A DNA stretch of 37,627 nt from Gordonia namibiensis NBRC 108229 (lineage in GTDB: Bacteria > Actinomycetota > Actinomycetes > Mycobacteriales > Mycobacteriaceae). Below the pieces are notes generated by a model. It made no database searches, had not been told where the DNA came from, and worked only from the letters and a program-made list of their open reading frames with translations. The translations under genes were made by a program, and so were the position numbers. The stretch lies in the NCBI RefSeq assembly GCF_000298235.1, contig NZ_BAHE01000003.1:1-37627 (forward strand), given 5' to 3'. This document shows positions 23,312 through 31,099 of the stretch, in pieces; the first letter of the stretch is position 1; the number at the start of each line of letters is the position of its first letter.

Positions 23312-25665
23312 CCCCCACGGAAACCAACCAGAACTCACTGATCGGCGCGTCGGTCGCCCGCGTCCAGGACGACCGCATGCTCGCCGGTCAGGGCTGGTAC
23401 GTCGACGACATCAAGGCCACCGACGCCCTGCACGCCGCGGTGCTGCGCAGCCCGATCGCCGCCGGTCGCGTCACCGGCTTCGACGCCACCGAGGCGATGG
23501 CCGAACCGTCGGTCCGCCTGGTGCTCGGCCCCGACGAGCTCGAGGCCGGCCTCGACACCCTGCCCGCGCCGTGGCTCATCCCCGGCCAGCAGGAGGTCGA
23601 CTTCGTCCTGTTCGACCGGCAGATCCGCTACGTCGGCCAGCCGCTGGCCATCGTCGTCGCCGAGAGCCGCGCCGCCGCCGAGGACGCCCTGGAACTCATC
23701 GAGCTCGACTTCGAGGAGACCCAGGCCATCGTCTCCATCGAGGAGGCCCGCGCCGAGGGTGCCCCGCTGGTGCATCCCGAACTGGGCTCCAACCAGGTCG
23801 GCCAGATCCACTTCGGTGATCCCGTCGACGCCCTGGAAGAGGCCTTCGCCAAGGCGCACACGGTCATCGACCGGGTGTTCACCATCCCCCGCATCAGCCA
23901 CAACTCGATGGAAGCGCGCGGCATCCTCGCCGAGTGGATTCCGGCGACCGGGCAGATGACCATCCATTCGAGCACCCAGGTGCCGCACATGGTCCGCCAG
24001 GACGTCGCCAAGGCGCTGCGCCTGCGCGCCGACCAGGTGCGCGTCGTCGCCCCCGACGTGGGTGGCGCGTTCGGCCTCAAGACGCTGCTCTTCCCCGACG
24101 AGGCCTTCGTGTGCCTGGCCGCCAAGACCCTCGGCGCCAAGATCAAGTGGATCGAGGACCGCTCCGAGGCCCTGGTGTCCAGCTACCAGGGTCGCGGCCA
24201 GCTCGACCGCGCTCGTCTTGCCCTCGACGCCGACGGCAAGTTCCTGGCCCTGCACGTCGACCTGCACGGCGACGTCGGCGCGCACTCGTGCACCGGCACC
24301 GGCGGCACCGGACCCTTCCAGGTGTCGGGTCTGATGGTCGAGGGCCCCTACAAGTACGCCGACGCCGCCGGCGCGACGGTGACCGCGTGGTACACCAACG
24401 CCGTCCCGACCGGCGCCTACCGCGGCTACGGCATGCAGGAGGCCACCTACGTGCGTGAGCGCCTGGTGGACGAGGCCGCCCGCGTGATGGGCATCGATCC
24501 GGTGGAACTGCGTCGCCGGAACATGCTCACCGAGGAGGAGCTGCCGTTCGTCACGCGTCTGCAGATGCCGTATGACTCCGGTGACTACCCGGAGTCCCTG
24601 CAGCGTGCGGTGGAGATGGCCGCGGGCAAGAACGTCACCTCGACCGACCGGGTGCGTCGCGGCATCGGCTACGCCTCGTTCACCGAGATCACCGGCTTCG
24701 CCCCCACCGCCCTCACCGAGGTCTTCGGAATCCACTGGAGCACCTGGGATTCCAGCAAGGTCCGGGTCAACGAGGACGGTTCGGTCACGGTGTTCTCGGG
24801 TCTGACCGCGATCGGTCAGGGCGTCGAGACGGCGTTCGCGCAGATCGCCGCCGACGTGCTCGAGGTCCCGCTCGACCGCGTCTCGGTCCAGCTCGGTGAC
24901 ACCGCGGTCTCGCCGTTCGCCAACATGGCCTCGCAGGCCAGCCGCGCGCTGACCATCGGTGGTCCGGCATTGTTCGACGCCGCCACCCGGCTGCGCGACC
25001 GCATCCAGACGCTCGCCGCGAACACGCTCAAGACCGAGCGCGACAACGTCACCTTCGACGGGGACAAGTTCTCCACCCTCGACGGCTCGGCGTCGGCGAC
25101 GTGGCAGGAGGTCGCCCACCGCGGCTGGATGGGCTGGGGCCGCGGGGACAGCGACAAGATCGCCCTCGAGGAGCTCGGCGAGTACGACCCGCCGAGCATC
25201 ACCTACGGCTACGCCACCCACGCCGCGCAGGTCGCCGTCGACCTCGACACCGGCAAGGTCGACGTCGAGAACTACTGGCTCGTCCACGACGCCGGTGTGC
25301 TGGTCAACCCGATGATCGTCGAAGGCCAGATCGTCGGCGGCGTCGCCATGGGCTTCGGCACGGCACTGCTGGAAGAGGTCGTGTACTCCGATGCGGGACA
25401 GCCGCTGACGACCACCTACCTCGACTACCTGCTGCCGGCGTCGGAAGACATCCCCGAGATCGAGATGGAGCACACCGTCCATCCGAGCGCGATCACCCCG
25501 GGCGGCTACAAGGGTGTCGGCGAGAGCGGCACCATCCCGCCACCCGCGGCCATCGCCAACGCCGTGGCGAACGCCGTCCCGGAGATCGCCGGGAACCTGG
25601 TCGCGCTGCCCATGTCCCCGACCCGGGTGTGGACGCTGCTCGACAAGGCCGGCCTGACCCGCTGA
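23308..25665 (+). CDS. Molybdenum hydroxylase, Mo-cofactor subunit (xanthine-oxidase family)
   Basis: A 785-residue large subunit that hydroxylates an N-heterocycle next to the ring nitrogen using water as oxygen source. Moco-binding motifs are visible: GGAFGLKT (about residue 252), AYRGYGMQEA (about 371), IGQGVETAFAQIAAD and the C-terminal GVGESGTIPPPAAIANA, whose Glu is the expected catalytic base. The loop AYRGYG differs from the AYRCSFR of true CO dehydrogenase, so CO oxidation is not expected. The closest functional group is the pyridine, quinoline or nicotine hydroxylases; the exact substrate is unknown. It starts at the ATG overlapping the 2Fe-2S gene. Confidence 0.92.
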   Translation: MTPTETNQNSLIGASVARVQDDRMLAGQGWYVDDIKATDALHAAVLRSPIAAGRVTGFDATEAMAEPSVRLVLGPDELEAGLDTLPAPWLIPGQQEVDFVLFDRQIRYVGQPLAIVVAESRAAAEDALELIELDFEETQAIVSIEEARAEGAPLVHPELGSNQVGQIHFGDPVDALEEAFAKAHTVIDRVFTIPRISHNSMEARGILAEWIPATGQMTIHSSTQVPHMVRQDVAKALRLRADQVRVVAPDVGGAFGLKTLLFPDEAFVCLAAKTLGAKIKWIEDRSEALVSSYQGRGQLDRARLALDADGKFLALHVDLHGDVGAHSCTGTGGTGPFQVSGLMVEGPYKYADAAGATVTAWYTNAVPTGAYRGYGMQEATYVRERLVDEAARVMGIDPVELRRRNMLTEEELPFVTRLQMPYDSGDYPESLQRAVEMAAGKNVTSTDRVRRGIGYASFTEITGFAPTALTEVFGIHWSTWDSSKVRVNEDGSVTVFSGLTAIGQGVETAFAQIAADVLEVPLDRVSVQLGDTAVSPFANMASQASRALTIGGPALFDAATRLRDRIQTLAANTLKTERDNVTFDGDKFSTLDGSASATWQEVAHRGWMGWGRGDSDKIALEELGEYDPPSITYGYATHAAQVAVDLDTGKVDVENYWLVHDAGVLVNPMIVEGQIVGGVAMGFGTALLEEVVYSDAGQPLTTTYLDYLLPASEDIPEIEMEHTVHPSAITPGGYKGVGESGTIPPPAAIANAVANAVPEIAGNLVALPMSPTRVWTLLDKAGLTR

Positions 25666-25701
25666 TTTGCACCAACCATCTAGAAAAGCAAGGCAGACAA
25701 C

Positions 25702-26379
25702 ATGATTCTCGAAAACACTTTCTCGGTTCCGGCCGGAATCGACGAGGCGTGGAAGTTCCTCAACGATCCCGAGCGCGTCGCCCCGTGCATGCCCGGCGCC
25801 ACGCTGGACTCCTTCGAAGGCGATGACATCGCCGGTCGGGTGAAGGTCAAGGTCGGCGCCATCCAGATGAGCTACAAGATGAAGGGCCGCTTCGTCGAAC
25901 GCGACGACGAGAAGCACCGCCTGGTCATCGAGGGCGCCGGCAAGGAGAACCGCGGCGCGGGCACGGTCAACGCCACCGTCACCCTCACCCTGACCGAGAA
26001 CGGTGCCAACACCGACGCTCTCGTCGAGACCGACCTCGCGATCACCGGCCGCCCGGCCCAGTTCGGTCGCGGCGCGCTGGAGGACATCGGCGGCAAGATC
26101 GTCGGCCAGTTCGCCAAGAACCTGGCCACCCAGTTCGACGAGCCGGCCCCCGCCGTCGAGGAGACCGCCGCCCCGGCTGCTGCATCCTCCACCGACACCG
26201 CGGCCCCCGCTGCGGCCGCGTCGGCACCGAAGACCGCGGCCAAGCCGGCCGAGGCCGAGCCGCTGGACCTCGTCAGCGTCCTGGGCCCCGACCGCGACAA
26301 GGTCATTAAGGTCGCCGCCGCAGTGCTCGTCACCCTCGGCCTCGGCTTCCTCCTCGGCCGTCTCACCAAGCGCGGATAG
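25702..26379 (+). CDS. CoxG-like protein (SRPBCC domain, C-terminal membrane anchor)
   Basis: A 225-residue protein. The CoxG/SRPBCC domain (about 1-150) has the typical FLNDPERVAPCMPGA and LVETDLAITGRPAQFGRGALEDIGGKI. A Pro/Ala-rich linker (about 150-190) follows, then one transmembrane helix (VAAAVLVTLGLGFLLG) ending in basic residues. CoxG proteins tether Mo hydroxylases or CO dehydrogenase to the membrane, and some have recently been linked to menaquinone shuttling. It follows the Mo subunit by 36 bp, so it probably links this hydroxylase to the respiratory chain. Confidence 0.88.
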   Translation: MILENTFSVPAGIDEAWKFLNDPERVAPCMPGATLDSFEGDDIAGRVKVKVGAIQMSYKMKGRFVERDDEKHRLVIEGAGKENRGAGTVNATVTLTLTENGANTDALVETDLAITGRPAQFGRGALEDIGGKIVGQFAKNLATQFDEPAPAVEETAAPAAASSTDTAAPAAAASAPKTAAKPAEAEPLDLVSVLGPDRDKVIKVAAAVLVTLGLGFLLGRLTKRG

Positions 26380-26390
26380 GGGATTCGGCC

Positions 26391-27515
26391 ATGATGCGCG
26401 ACGTACTGGGGACGATCACCCGGTGGCATGACGCAGACATCGACTGCGCGATCGCCACCATCATCTCCTCGCAGGGATCGATACCGCTCCCCGTCGGCAG
26501 CATCATGGCCGTCTCCCGCGACGGCGCAGTCGCCGGAAGCATTTCCGGCGGCTGCGTCGAAAGCGACATCTTCCACGAGGCCCTCGACGTCCTCGACACC
26601 CGGGTGCCGGTCATCCGCACCTACGCCATCGACGACGACGAGGCCGGCTCCATCGGCCTGATGTGCGGCGGCTCGATGCGCGTCCTCGTCCACCCCGCCG
26701 GACGCGCCGACCTGCCGGGCCTGTCGGCCGTCGCCGACCCGCTGCCCGAGACCGTGCCGGTCTCCGTGGCCACCATCGTCTCCGCGGGTGAGCTCCAGGG
26801 CCGCACGATCGTCACCGTCGGCGACCAGGTCGCCGGCACCCTCGGCAATCCCCTCCTCGACGCCGAGGTCATCAAGCAGGCCCGCCGCCATCTCGAGGCA
26901 GGCTCGGCGGTCACCGTCGACATGGGCGTCACCGGCAACTGCCTCGAATCCGATGTCAGCGTGCTGATCTCGTCGACCGCGCAGCCGCCGCACCTGATGG
27001 TGTTCGGCGCCGTCGACTTCTCCCGCGCCCTCATCCGCTCGGCCAAGGCCCTCGGCTACCGGGTGACCCTCTGCGACGCCCGGCCGGTGTTCGCGACCCC
27101 CGAACGGTTCCCCGAGGCCGACGAGGTCGTCACCATGTGGCCGCACACCTACCTGGAATCACAAACCATCTCGGCGTCGACGCTGATCTGTGTGCTGACC
27201 CACGATCCCAAGTTCGACGTGCCGGCGCTGACGGTCGCGCTGCGTTCCGGCGCCGGCTATGTCGGCGCGATGGGCAGCCGCCGCACCCACCACGATCGTC
27301 TCGCCCGGCTGCGCGCCGCCGGGGTCACCGACGACGAACTCGCCCGCCTGTCCTCCCCCATCGGCCTGGATCTGGGTGCGGTGACCCCAGAGGAGACCGC
27401 GATCTCGATCCTGGCCGAGATCATCGCCCAGCGCCGCGGCGGCACCGGCAGCCCGCTCGGCCGCGTCGACGGACCGATCCACCGATCCGTGGTGCCCGCG
27501 CTCACCGCCGGCTGA
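26391..27515 (+). CDS. XdhC-type Moco maturation factor
   Basis: A 374-residue XdhC/CoxF-family protein, needed to insert sulfurated molybdenum cofactor into xanthine-oxidase-family enzymes. The N-terminal domain shows GSIPLPVGSIMAVS, AGSISGGCVE and LMCGGS, where conserved cysteines bind the cofactor. The C-terminal Rossmann-like domain carries VFGAVDFSRALIRSAKALGYRVTLCDARPVFA and GYVGAMGSRRTHHDR. The start may be the ATG at 26391 or the next one at 26394. It closes the Mo-hydroxylase operon; a 21-bp duplication covers its stop codon. Confidence 0.92.
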   Translation: MMRDVLGTITRWHDADIDCAIATIISSQGSIPLPVGSIMAVSRDGAVAGSISGGCVESDIFHEALDVLDTRVPVIRTYAIDDDEAGSIGLMCGGSMRVLVHPAGRADLPGLSAVADPLPETVPVSVATIVSAGELQGRTIVTVGDQVAGTLGNPLLDAEVIKQARRHLEAGSAVTVDMGVTGNCLESDVSVLISSTAQPPHLMVFGAVDFSRALIRSAKALGYRVTLCDARPVFATPERFPEADEVVTMWPHTYLESQTISASTLICVLTHDPKFDVPALTVALRSGAGYVGAMGSRRTHHDRLARLRAAGVTDDELARLSSPIGLDLGAVTPEETAISILAEIIAQRRGGTGSPLGRVDGPIHRSVVPALTAG

Positions 27516-27549
27516 GCCGGCTCTTCCCCACCGCCGGCTGAGCCGGCTC
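27503..27549. repeat. 21-bp direct repeat spanning the XdhC stop codon
   Basis: Two identical copies (27503-27523 and 27529-27549), 26 bp apart, each containing the palindrome GCCGGCT-G-AGCCGGC. The first copy includes the last codons and TGA stop of the XdhC gene; the second lies just outside. It looks like a local slippage duplication that leaves two small hairpins before the main terminator. Confidence 0.75.
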
Positions 27550-27556
27550 GTGAACC

Positions 27557-27592
27557 TTCTGCCCCCGGGTGTGTTTGTCCCCGGGGGCAGAA
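27557..27592 (+). terminator. Hairpin terminator of the Mo-hydroxylase operon
   Basis: A perfect 13-bp stem (TTCTGCCCCCGGG / CCCGGGGGCAGAA) with a 10-nt loop, 42 bp after the XdhC stop. It lies between converging genes. A weaker hairpin (CGCCTG / CAGGCG, 27705-27721) follows the moaD stop on the other strand. Confidence 0.75.
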
Positions 27593-27724
27593 TCCATTCT
27601 CGGGTGAAGCAACTTGGTGCCGTGGCCATTTCGGGTCTGACTGTTCCCGGCACGGTCGACCGTCGGGTACGGTCCTATTTCCCCGGGCGTCTGTTCTACG
27701 GGTACGCCTGTCCCGCAGGCGCGT

Positions 27725-28009
27725 CTAGCCCCCGGCGAACGGGGGCATCACGTCGACGCGGGCGCCGACCTTCGTCGACAGCTCGCGGGTGAACTCGCCA
27801 TCGCCCCGGCCGTCGGCAGCGGGGCCGAGCAGGTAGCCCGCCACCGCGAGGATGCGACCCAGGTCCGGGCCGTGCCGGTCGACGAGCACGGTGCGCAGTT
27901 CGCGCAGATCCGCGCGGGCGGTCAGGTGCACGACCTCCGACCGGATCCCGGTGACCGCCTCCGCCGCCGCGAAGTAGCGCACCTCAACCGCTTTCGTGCC
28001 GTCAGCCAC
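27725..28009 (-). CDS. moaD: Molybdopterin synthase small subunit MoaD
   Basis: A 94-residue ubiquitin-fold sulfur carrier. It shows [13 protein letters not shown] near the start and the C-terminal VMPPFAGG; the terminal Gly-Gly is the residue pair that is adenylated and thiocarboxylated for dithiolene formation. The start is a GTG at 28009 that overlaps the end of moaA by 8 bp, so they are co-translated. moaC and moaE are not nearby, so this pair probably boosts cofactor supply for the hydroxylase and relies on chromosomal genes for the rest. Confidence 0.9.
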   Translation of the reverse strand: MADGTKAVEVRYFAAAEAVTGIRSEVVHLTARADLRELRTVLVDRHGPDLGRILAVAGYLLGPAADGRGDGEFTRELSTKVGARVDVMPPFAGG

Positions 28010-29057
28010 CGATTGCTCCCATACTCCGTTGCGGGGGAACGAAGTCCGCTGCTGCGACTCCGTGTCCGGCCCATTTGTTCCACATGGCGCCACGCCACAG
28101 ATCGGCGATGTCGTCGTCGGAGGCGTTGCCGCGCAACGCCGCCCGCAGGTCGGTCTCGTCGTCGCTGAACAGACACGACCGGACGGTGCCCTCGGCGGTG
28201 AGCCGGGTGCGGTCGCAGTCCGAGCAGAACGACCGGGTGACCGAGGCAATGATGCCCACCGTGGCGGGTCCGCCGTCGACGAGCCACTGTTCGGCCGGCG
28301 CGGACGGGTCTTCCCGACCGGTCGGGGTCAGCGTGAACCGCGCGCCGAGGACGTCGAGCAACTCCTGCGCCGACACCATCTGATCGCGGGTCCACGTCTG
28401 GTCGGCGTCGAGGGGCATCTGTTCGATGAACCGCAATTCGACGCCCTCGTCGAGGCACCACTGCAGGAGATCCGCGGCCCCGTCGAGGGTGTCGGGCATG
28501 AGGACCGCATTGACCTTCACGCGCCCGATGAACGTTTTGGCGGCCCGGATGCCCGCGAGGACCGAATCGAGGCGGTCACGGCGCGTCAGGGCCGCGAAAT
28601 GGTCCCGGTCGACGGTGTCGAGGGAGATGTTGATGCGGGTGAGGCCGGCCAGCGCCAGACCTTGCGCGCGGTGTTCCAGTCCGACGGCGTTGCTCGTGAT
28701 GGCCAGCGGCACATGCGGTGCGACGTGCACGCAGCCGCGGATGATGTCCTCGAGGTCGCGGCGCATCAGCGGTTCGCCGCCGGTGAAGCGCACCTCCTGC
28801 ACGCCGAGCTTGTTGACCGCGATCCCCACCAGGCGGACGAGTTCACCGGCGTCGAGGAGCCGGTCACGGGGAATGGCGGGCAGGCCCTCGGCGGGCATGC
28901 AGTAGGTGCACCGCAGCGAACACTTCTCGGTGATCGACACCCGCAGGTCCCGTGCGACCCGGCCGAACCGGTCGACGAGGGTGTCGACCAGGGGCCGGTC
29001 GGACACGTCGGCCGTCGCCGTCCGGATGGACGGCATGCCCATCGCCACCTGCACCAC
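28002..29057 (-). CDS. moaA: GTP 3',8-cyclase MoaA
   Basis: A 351-residue radical SAM enzyme for the first step of molybdenum cofactor synthesis. The N-terminal 4Fe-4S motif is C-x3-C-x2-C ([14 protein letters not shown], about residue 45-58). The substrate-binding C-terminal cluster is [19 protein letters not shown], and the conserved terminal GG is present. The annotated GTG start at 29057 is one option; ATGs at 29042 and 29036 are equally possible and would shorten it by 5 or 7 residues. A regulon element lies 42 bp upstream (29099-29111), which ties cofactor synthesis to induction of the catabolic operons. Confidence 0.92.
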   Translation of the reverse strand: MVQVAMGMPSIRTATADVSDRPLVDTLVDRFGRVARDLRVSITEKCSLRCTYCMPAEGLPAIPRDRLLDAGELVRLVGIAVNKLGVQEVRFTGGEPLMRRDLEDIIRGCVHVAPHVPLAITSNAVGLEHRAQGLALAGLTRINISLDTVDRDHFAALTRRDRLDSVLAGIRAAKTFIGRVKVNAVLMPDTLDGAADLLQWCLDEGVELRFIEQMPLDADQTWTRDQMVSAQELLDVLGARFTLTPTGREDPSAPAEQWLVDGGPATVGIIASVTRSFCSDCDRTRLTAEGTVRSCLFSDDETDLRAALRGNASDDDIADLWRGAMWNKWAGHGVAAADFVPPQRSMGAIGG

Positions 29058-29091
29058 GAAAGTCCCCGTCCGGTCCGTCGATTCCTACTAC

Positions 29092-29111
29092 ATACAGAAT
29101 TGTATTCAGTT
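29092..29111. promoter_or_regulatory. Regulon element, moaA promoter
   Basis: Inverted repeat ATACA-GAAT-TGTAT (29092-29105), overlapping ATTGTATTCAGTT (29099-29111). The latter 13 bp are identical to the element before the Rieske operon. This is the cleanest palindrome of the five copies. Confidence 0.6.
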
Positions 29112-29269
29112 GATCTTGGCTGGTCCGGTGGCAGTTCGCAACCGCTGGCGGCCGAGATCTCCGGCGGGAGCCCCACCGAGGGGAACCGGCGGCGCTCCGC
29201 GTGCGTCTCATCTCCGACCGGCCCGAGACGTGCAGGAGGAATCGCCATCCCCACCGAGCTGCTGTGCCG

Positions 29270-30367
29270 ATGAGCATCACCAAGTACCGGACGAGCTCGG
29301 GCGCGGCCCGCTGGCGGGTGACGTGGCGCCTCCCCGACGGCCACACCCGCAGCAAGGCGTTCGGCACGCTGCGCGAGGCGCGGGCCTTCGAGGCCGAGAC
29401 GATCACCGCCCGCACCCGGGGCGTGGTGTTCGATCCCCGGCGCGGCGACGCGGTCCCGGTGTCGGCGATGTACGCCTCCTGGCTGGCCACCCGCCAGGAT
29501 GTGACACCGAAGGTCCGGCGCGGCTTCGAGGACAACTGGCGGCTGCACGTGGCCCCGGCGTTCGGGACCTGGCCGGTGACCAAGGTCGACCGGGAGTCCA
29601 TCCAGGCGTGGGTGAACGCGATGGACTGCTCGCCGCGCACCAAGCGGTGGCGGCATTCGCTGCTGCGGATGATCCTGGCGCACGCCGTCGCCGACGGTCT
29701 GCTGGTGAAGAGCCCCGCGGAGCGCACGGTGTTCCCGCCGCTGGACCTCGCCGAGCACCTCTATCTCACCCACGCCGAGGTCGGCGAGCTGGCGACCCGT
29801 TGCGGCGCGCAGGGCGACATCGTGCGCATCCTCGCCTACACCGGGTTGCGCTGGGGTGAGCTCACCGGCCTGAATGTCGCCGACGTCGACCTGGTCCGTC
29901 GGCGGATCGCGGTCCGCCGCTCGATGACCCAGGTCGGCGGCACGCTGATGACCGGAAAACCCAAGAGCCGGGCCGGGATTCGCACCGTACCCCTCCCCCG
30001 ATCCCTGGTTCCGGTGCTGGCGGCCCGCATCGACGGCCGGCCCCGCACCGCGCCGGCGGTCACCTCCCCGCGAGGAGCACGGCTGAGCCGGGAGAACTGG
30101 GTGCGCGCGGTGCGGTGGCGCGAGCAGGTCACCGCGCTGGGCTATCCGACGCTGCGGGTCCACGATCTGCGCCACACCTATGCGAGTCTGGCCCGCGCCG
30201 CCGGCGCCGATCTGCGGCTGCTGCAGGTGGCGATGGGCCATGCCTCGATCACGGTGACCGCCCACACCTACGCGGACCTGTTCGACGGCGAGCTCGACGC
30301 GGTGGCCGATGCCCTGGATGCCCGCGTGGTGGAGATCACCGGGCCGGCGGTCCCCGACGAACGGTGA
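29270..30367 (+). CDS. Tyrosine recombinase / phage-type integrase
   Basis: A 365-residue integrase. An N-terminal arm-binding region (residues 1-60, RWRVTWRLPDGHTRSKAFGTLREARAFE) is followed by a SAM-like core-binding domain (about 62-150). The catalytic domain has R194 (TGLRWGEL), a Lys near 229-233 (TGKPKSR), H298 and R301 (HDLRHTY), H324 (MGHAS) and the nucleophile Y334 (HTYADLF). All catalytic residues are intact. The start at ATG 29270 lacks a close ribosome-binding site; an in-frame GTG at 29201 would extend it. It points toward the 3' end of tRNA-Phe, 65 bp away, a typical integration site. No excisionase or phage structural gene is visible. Confidence 0.9.
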   Translation: MSITKYRTSSGAARWRVTWRLPDGHTRSKAFGTLREARAFEAETITARTRGVVFDPRRGDAVPVSAMYASWLATRQDVTPKVRRGFEDNWRLHVAPAFGTWPVTKVDRESIQAWVNAMDCSPRTKRWRHSLLRMILAHAVADGLLVKSPAERTVFPPLDLAEHLYLTHAEVGELATRCGAQGDIVRILAYTGLRWGELTGLNVADVDLVRRRIAVRRSMTQVGGTLMTGKPKSRAGIRTVPLPRSLVPVLAARIDGRPRTAPAVTSPRGARLSRENWVRAVRWREQVTALGYPTLRVHDLRHTYASLARAAGADLRLLQVAMGHASITVTAHTYADLFDGELDAVADALDARVVEITGPAVPDER

Positions 30368-30400
30368 CCGGCACGGCCGACACCGACCCCGGGAACCAGA

Positions 30401-30429
30401 AAAACCTCCCGGAGGAACCGGGAGGTTTT
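30401..30429. terminator. Bidirectional terminator between integrase and tRNA-Phe
   Basis: A perfect 12-bp stem AAAACCTCCCGG / CCGGGAGGTTTT with a 5-nt loop. The A/T ends give T-runs in both directions; the stronger one serves the minus-strand tRNA transcript. Confidence 0.88.
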
Positions 30430-30431
30430 CG

Positions 30432-30508
30432 TGGTGGCCAGAGTCGGGATCGAACCGACGACCTTCCGCTTTTCAGGCGGACGCTCGTACCAACTGAGCT
30501 ACCTGGCC
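30432..30508 (-). tRNA. tRNA-Phe (GAA)
   Basis: A complete cloverleaf read on the minus strand: acceptor GGCCAGG / TCTGGCC, anticodon loop CTGAAAA giving anticodon GAA, T-loop TTCGATC. CCA is encoded at 30434-30432. It is last in a Glu-Asp-Phe tRNA series and ends next to the integrase. Confidence 0.97.
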
Positions 30509-30516
30509 CTAAGACA

Positions 30517-30548
30517 ACCGGCGCATCCGGTAAACCGAATGCGCCGGT
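30517..30548 (-). terminator. Hairpin between tRNA-Asp and tRNA-Phe
   Basis: A 10-bp perfect inverted repeat ACCGGCGCAT / ATGCGCCGGT with a 12-nt loop in the spacer. It may terminate, or act as a processing signal in a common tRNA precursor. Confidence 0.55.
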
Positions 30549-30555
30549 CATCTTT

Positions 30556-30632
30556 TGGCGACCCTGACGGGACTCGAACCCGCGACCTCCGCCGTGACAG
30601 GGCGGCGCGCTAACCAACTGCGCCACAGGGCC
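30556..30632 (-). tRNA. tRNA-Asp (GTC)
   Basis: Acceptor GGCCCTG / CAGGGTC, anticodon loop CTGTCAC giving GTC, T-loop TTCGAGT. The encoded CCA is at 30558-30556. Confidence 0.97.
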
Positions 30633-30680
30633 TTGTTTAATTGTTCTGTCCGACTCTCGTTACCGAGTGCCGTCCAGGCG

Positions 30681-30753
30681 TACCCCCTACGGGATTCGAA
30701 CCCGCGCTACCGCCTTGAAAGGGCGGCGTCCTAGGCCGCTAGACGAAGGGGGC
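30681..30753 (-). tRNA. tRNA-Glu (TTC)
   Basis: Acceptor GCCCCCT / AGGGGGT, anticodon loop CTTTCAA giving TTC, T-loop TCGAATC. CCA is not encoded. It is first of the minus-strand series Glu-Asp-Phe, an arrangement also found in mycobacteria. The 270 bp between it and tRNA-Lys holds the two divergent promoters and no gene. Confidence 0.97.
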
Positions 30754-31006
30754 CGGTCTCGCTTCTCCGCTGGGAGCTCGCATAGCTTATGACACGTTTC
30801 GAGCAAACCACAAATCGTGTGGTCAGGGGCCTAAAACGGCCATTTTTGGTGCATCTGCGCAGGACGCGTGGAGACCCTTGTTCGGAGCGTTGCGCGCAGC
30901 TGCGCGACGCACGTGCCGGTAGCCGGTTGCGGATAGCTCGTGCGCCCTCGCGACACACGTGTAGGCCCCCGCTCGGACAGCTGGAGGAAGCTGTAAACTC
31001 GTCGAC

Positions 31007-31024
31007 GCCCCGGCTAGCCGGGGC
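31007..31024 (+). promoter_or_regulatory. Perfect 18-bp palindrome in the tRNA-Lys 5' leader
   Basis: GCCCCGGCTAGCCGGGGC, ending 2 nt before the mature tRNA-Lys 5' end. A -10-like TAAACT (30994-30999) upstream would place the transcript start at about 31006, so the leader would be little more than this hairpin. It could guide 5' processing by RNase P. Confidence 0.5.
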
Positions 31025-31026
31025 AC

Positions 31027-31099
31027 GCCCCTATAGCTCAGTTGGTAGAGCTACGGACTTTTAATCCGCAGGTCCCAGGTTCGAGCCCTGGTGGGGGCA
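31027..31099 (+). tRNA. tRNA-Lys (TTT)
   Basis: Acceptor GCCCCTA / TGGGGGC, D-arm AGTTGGTAGA, anticodon loop CTTTTAA giving TTT, T-loop TTCGAGC. CCA is not encoded. It is divergent from the Glu-Asp-Phe series. Confidence 0.97.

Noticed and set aside
23308..25665. Aerobic CO dehydrogenase large subunit (CoxL)
   Set aside because: CoxG and XdhC are also found with CO dehydrogenase, but the CoxL active-site loop AYRCSFR is absent (AYRGYGMQEA instead) and the surroundings are catabolic.
23335..25917. An 860-codon open frame opposite the Mo-subunit gene
   Set aside because: Antisense of a gene with all xanthine-oxidase-family motifs; long antisense frames are expected at this GC content.
29270..31099. 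Complete prophage or integrative element with attachment repeats
   Set aside because: No excisionase, replication or structural genes, and no repeat of the tRNA-Phe 3' end noticed within the window.
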